In this document: positions 6,826-8,396 of the stretch, one piece after another | How positions within the stretch are numbered: position 1 is the stretch's first letter | Layout of the letters: each line of letters opens with the position of its first letter | Assembly: GCA_019418235.1 (NCBI GenBank) | Contig: DYCH01000030.1 | Coordinates: 25,569 to 33,964, forward strand | Direction of reading: 5' to 3' | Length of the DNA stretch: 8,396 bases | DNA from: Sutterella sp. | Lineage (GTDB): Bacteria; Pseudomonadota; Gammaproteobacteria; Burkholderiales; Burkholderiaceae_F | Notes under the pieces: generated by a model | The model's database searches: none | Told to the model about the DNA's origin: nothing | Seen by the model: only the letters and a program-made list of their open reading frames with translations | Program-made: the position numbers and the translations under genes

Positions 6826-7482
6826 ATGTCTTTAGAGATTTTTCACCTTCAATACTTTTTAGGCGGCTTAGTGAGTTTGCTTGTTATCTGCAATCCCCCG
6901 TCTAAAATCCCGCTCTTTATTAGCCTCACTCAAGGCATGGATGATGCTCAGCGTAAATCGCAAGCGTTATGGGCGGCAATCTACGCGGCAATCATTATGT
7001 TCGTCAGCCTCTTGGCCGGTAACCTCTTGTTAGCCTTTTTCGGGATCTCGTACGGCGCACTTCGTATTGCCGGTGGTCTTGTGGTTGCTGTCATTGGCTA
7101 TCAAATGCTTTTTGGCCAACAAACGGCCTCACCTAATCAAGCTCCGCTTGTTCGACGCAATCGTGAAGATTACGCCTTCTTCCCAATCGCCATGCCAATG
7201 ATTGCAGGCCCCGGGACCATGGCCGTGATTATCGGCTTCTCAACGGAAATTGCCGAGTTCCCCAGTTGGCAAGATCAAGCTGGAACATTCTTCATGATGA
7301 CGCTAGCCATCATTTTCTGCTCTATGGTTTGTTGGGCTGTTATGCGATCGGCTGACTTTTGTGCAAAGAAATTGGGCCCATCTGGCACAATCATTCTCAG
7401 TAAGTGCATGGGCTTTTTGCTGATTTGTATCGGTATTCAGTTCATCGGCTCCGGCATTCGCGCTTTTATGTTGGGCGCCTAA
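6826..7482 (+). CDS. MarC-family integral membrane protein
   Basis: This 218-residue inner-membrane protein belongs to the MarC/YchE/YhgN family, whose transport role is unproven; in E. coli marC itself has been found not to contribute to multidrug resistance. About six membrane segments are visible (roughly 8-31, 49-71, 78-96, 118-136, 152-173, 189-210). Family motifs are NPPSKIPLF (23-31) in TM1, FGISYGALRIAGGL (72-85), PIAMPMIAGPGT (120-131) opening TM4, and MGFLLICIGIQFIGSGI (195-211) in the last segment. The ATG at 6826 is preferred over an in-frame GTG at 6793: it gives the family's usual length (E. coli MarC is about 220) and puts TM1 near the N-terminus. The extra 11 residues from GTG would be hydrophilic and encoded partly by an inverted repeat. 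The ribosome binding site (GAGAG at 6817) is weak. It stands alone, divergent from the efflux operon, and ends before a shared terminator. Confidence 0.93.
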   Translation: MSLEIFHLQYFLGGLVSLLVICNPPSKIPLFISLTQGMDDAQRKSQALWAAIYAAIIMFVSLLAGNLLLAFFGISYGALRIAGGLVVAVIGYQMLFGQQTASPNQAPLVRRNREDYAFFPIAMPMIAGPGTMAVIIGFSTEIAEFPSWQDQAGTFFMMTLAIIFCSMVCWAVMRSADFCAKKLGPSGTIILSKCMGFLLICIGIQFIGSGIRAFMLGA

Positions 7483-7503
7483 ACTACGCTTACTTAAAAA
7501 CAC

Positions 7504-7548
7504 AACGTCCCCAAAATCGTATTTAGATTTTTGGGGACGTTTTATTTT
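7504..7548. terminator. Bidirectional terminator between the MarC-family gene and glmS
   Basis: A 13-bp perfect stem, AACGTCCCCAAAA (7504-7516) with TTTTGGGGACGTT (7529-7541), encloses a short loop. On the plus strand the stem is followed by TTTATTTT, and on the minus strand by GTGTTTTT. It sits 22 nt after one stop and 20 nt after the other, so it serves both convergent genes. Confidence 0.92.
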
Positions 7549-7560
7549 GCTTCTTTGATG

Positions 7561-8396
7561 TTATTCCACCGTCACGCTCTTAGCCAAGTTTCGAGGTTTA
7601 TCAACATCGTTGCCACGAACAAAAGCGGTGTGGTAAGCCAAAAGTTGCAACGGCACCACGTGCAAAATCGGCGACAATGCCCCGTAGTTTTCCGGCATAC
7701 GAATCACGTGAATATGTTCGCTTGCTTCCATCCCCGTATCCGCATCGGCAAAGACATACAATTCACCCTTGCGAGCTTCCACTTCCTTCATATTGCTCTT
7801 TAATTTTTCAAGCAATCGATCGTTCGGAGCCACCGTCACCACAGGAATCGACTCATCAACCAAGGCCAACGGGCCGTGCTTGAGTTCGCCTGCCGGATAG
7901 GCTTCTGCGTGAATGTAGGAAATTTCCTTTAATTTCAACGCGCCCTCTAAGGCAATCGGATAGTGTTCACCGCGGCCCAAGAAAAGGGCATGTTGCTTAC
8001 TGACGAAACGATCAGCCCAGGCGATCACTTGGGGCTCTAACGCCAACACGGCACTTACCGCTTGCGGCACATGGCGCAATTGCTTCATGTATTGGGCTTC
8101 GTCTGCAGCCGTCAATCTGCCCTTTACCTTAGCTAAGGTCAACGTTAAAAGGAACAAAGCAATCAACTGCGTCGTAAAGGCCTTCGTTGAGGCTACGCCA
8201 ATTTCCACACCAGCACGCGTAATAAAGTGCAAGACGCTTTCACGCACCATAGCGCTCGTTGCGACATTGCAAATCGTCAAGCTCTTATCCATACCCAACG
8301 CACGAGCATGCTTTAAAGCGGCCAACGTATCGGCCGTTTCCCCGGATTGAGAAATCGTCACCACCAACGTCTTAGGATTGGGCACACTCTTGCGAT
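7561..8396 (-). CDS. glmS: Glutamine--fructose-6-phosphate aminotransferase (isomerizing), C-terminal part
   Basis: GlmS makes glucosamine-6-phosphate from fructose-6-phosphate and glutamine in the cytoplasm, the first step toward UDP-GlcNAc for peptidoglycan and lipopolysaccharide. Only the last 277 or so residues are present. The reading frame runs off the right edge, so the N-terminal glutaminase domain and start of the sugar-isomerase half lie outside. The visible part holds both SIS domains with their signatures: SQSGETADT (sugar-phosphate loop, near 8352-8326), GVASTKAFTTQ, FLGRGEHYPIALEGALKLKEISYIHAEAYPAGELKHGPLAL with the catalytic Glu and His equivalent to Glu488 and His504 of E. coli, and the C-terminal decapeptide ending LAKSVTVE with the ring-opening Lys. 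The fragment aligns without gaps that suggest decay, so it is a normal housekeeping gene. It is convergent with the MarC-family gene and not functionally linked to the efflux operon. Confidence 0.97.
   Translation of the reverse strand, partial: RKSVPNPKTLVVTISQSGETADTLAALKHARALGMDKSLTICNVATSAMVRESVLHFITRAGVEIGVASTKAFTTQLIALFLLTLTLAKVKGRLTAADEAQYMKQLRHVPQAVSAVLALEPQVIAWADRFVSKQHALFLGRGEHYPIALEGALKLKEISYIHAEAYPAGELKHGPLALVDESIPVVTVAPNDRLLEKLKSNMKEVEARKGELYVFADADTGMEASEHIHVIRMPENYGALSPILHVVPLQLLAYHTAFVRGNDVDKPRNLAKSVTVE

Noticed and set aside
7561..8396. glmS as part of a mobile region (attTn7 lies downstream of glmS in many bacteria)
   Set aside because: The end of glmS is followed directly by an ordinary shared terminator and a chromosomal-type gene; I see no Tn7 ends or transposition genes.
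1..8396. CRISPR array, tRNA or rRNA gene, insertion sequence, toxin-antitoxin or phage-defence system
   Set aside because: There are no spaced direct repeats, no tRNA-like or rRNA sequence, and no transposase, nuclease or defence-type protein; nearly all the sequence is explained by the genes listed.

Overview
The window is an ordinary-looking stretch of a Gram-negative chromosome with about even GC content. It carries a complete tripartite RND multidrug efflux operon, a divergent MarC-family membrane protein gene, and the 3' part of glmS. The AcrB/MexB-type pump needs an outer membrane partner, so the host is diderm. The protein sequences look proteobacterial; a moderate-GC Burkholderiales (Sutterellaceae-like) host is my guess, but the window holds no marker that proves it.

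Layout, right to left on the minus strand: a periplasmic adaptor lipoprotein (6561-5437), an inner-membrane RND pump (5408-2136), an outer-membrane channel lipoprotein (2134-704) and a TetR-family repressor (707-48) are packed head to tail. The gaps are 28 nt, 1 nt and a 4-nt ATGA overlap, and a strong hairpin terminator lies at about 31-2. This is one operon of adaptor, pump, channel and its own repressor. On the plus strand, a MarC-family gene (6826-7482) diverges from it and ends at a bidirectional terminator (7504-7548). That terminator also serves glmS, which arrives from the right on the minus strand and is cut off by the window edge.

The 264-bp divergent intergenic region (6562-6825) is the densest regulatory stretch. 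It has a perfect 14-bp palindrome and a closely related imperfect copy 23 bp away. Both sit over or just downstream of a candidate extended -10 promoter for the efflux operon, as expected for operators of the operon's own TetR repressor. Three or four further dyad symmetries of unrelated sequence lie in the same region.

How it works together (inference): the repressor binds the paired operators and keeps the operon low. A pump substrate or metabolite in the ligand pocket releases it, and because the repressor is the last gene of the same transcript the system is self-limiting. I found no wholly new system. The most unusual protein feature is a GCN4-like leucine zipper added to the C-terminus of the TetR repressor. 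Next are the long charged cytoplasmic tail of the pump and the cluster of uncharacterised dyads.
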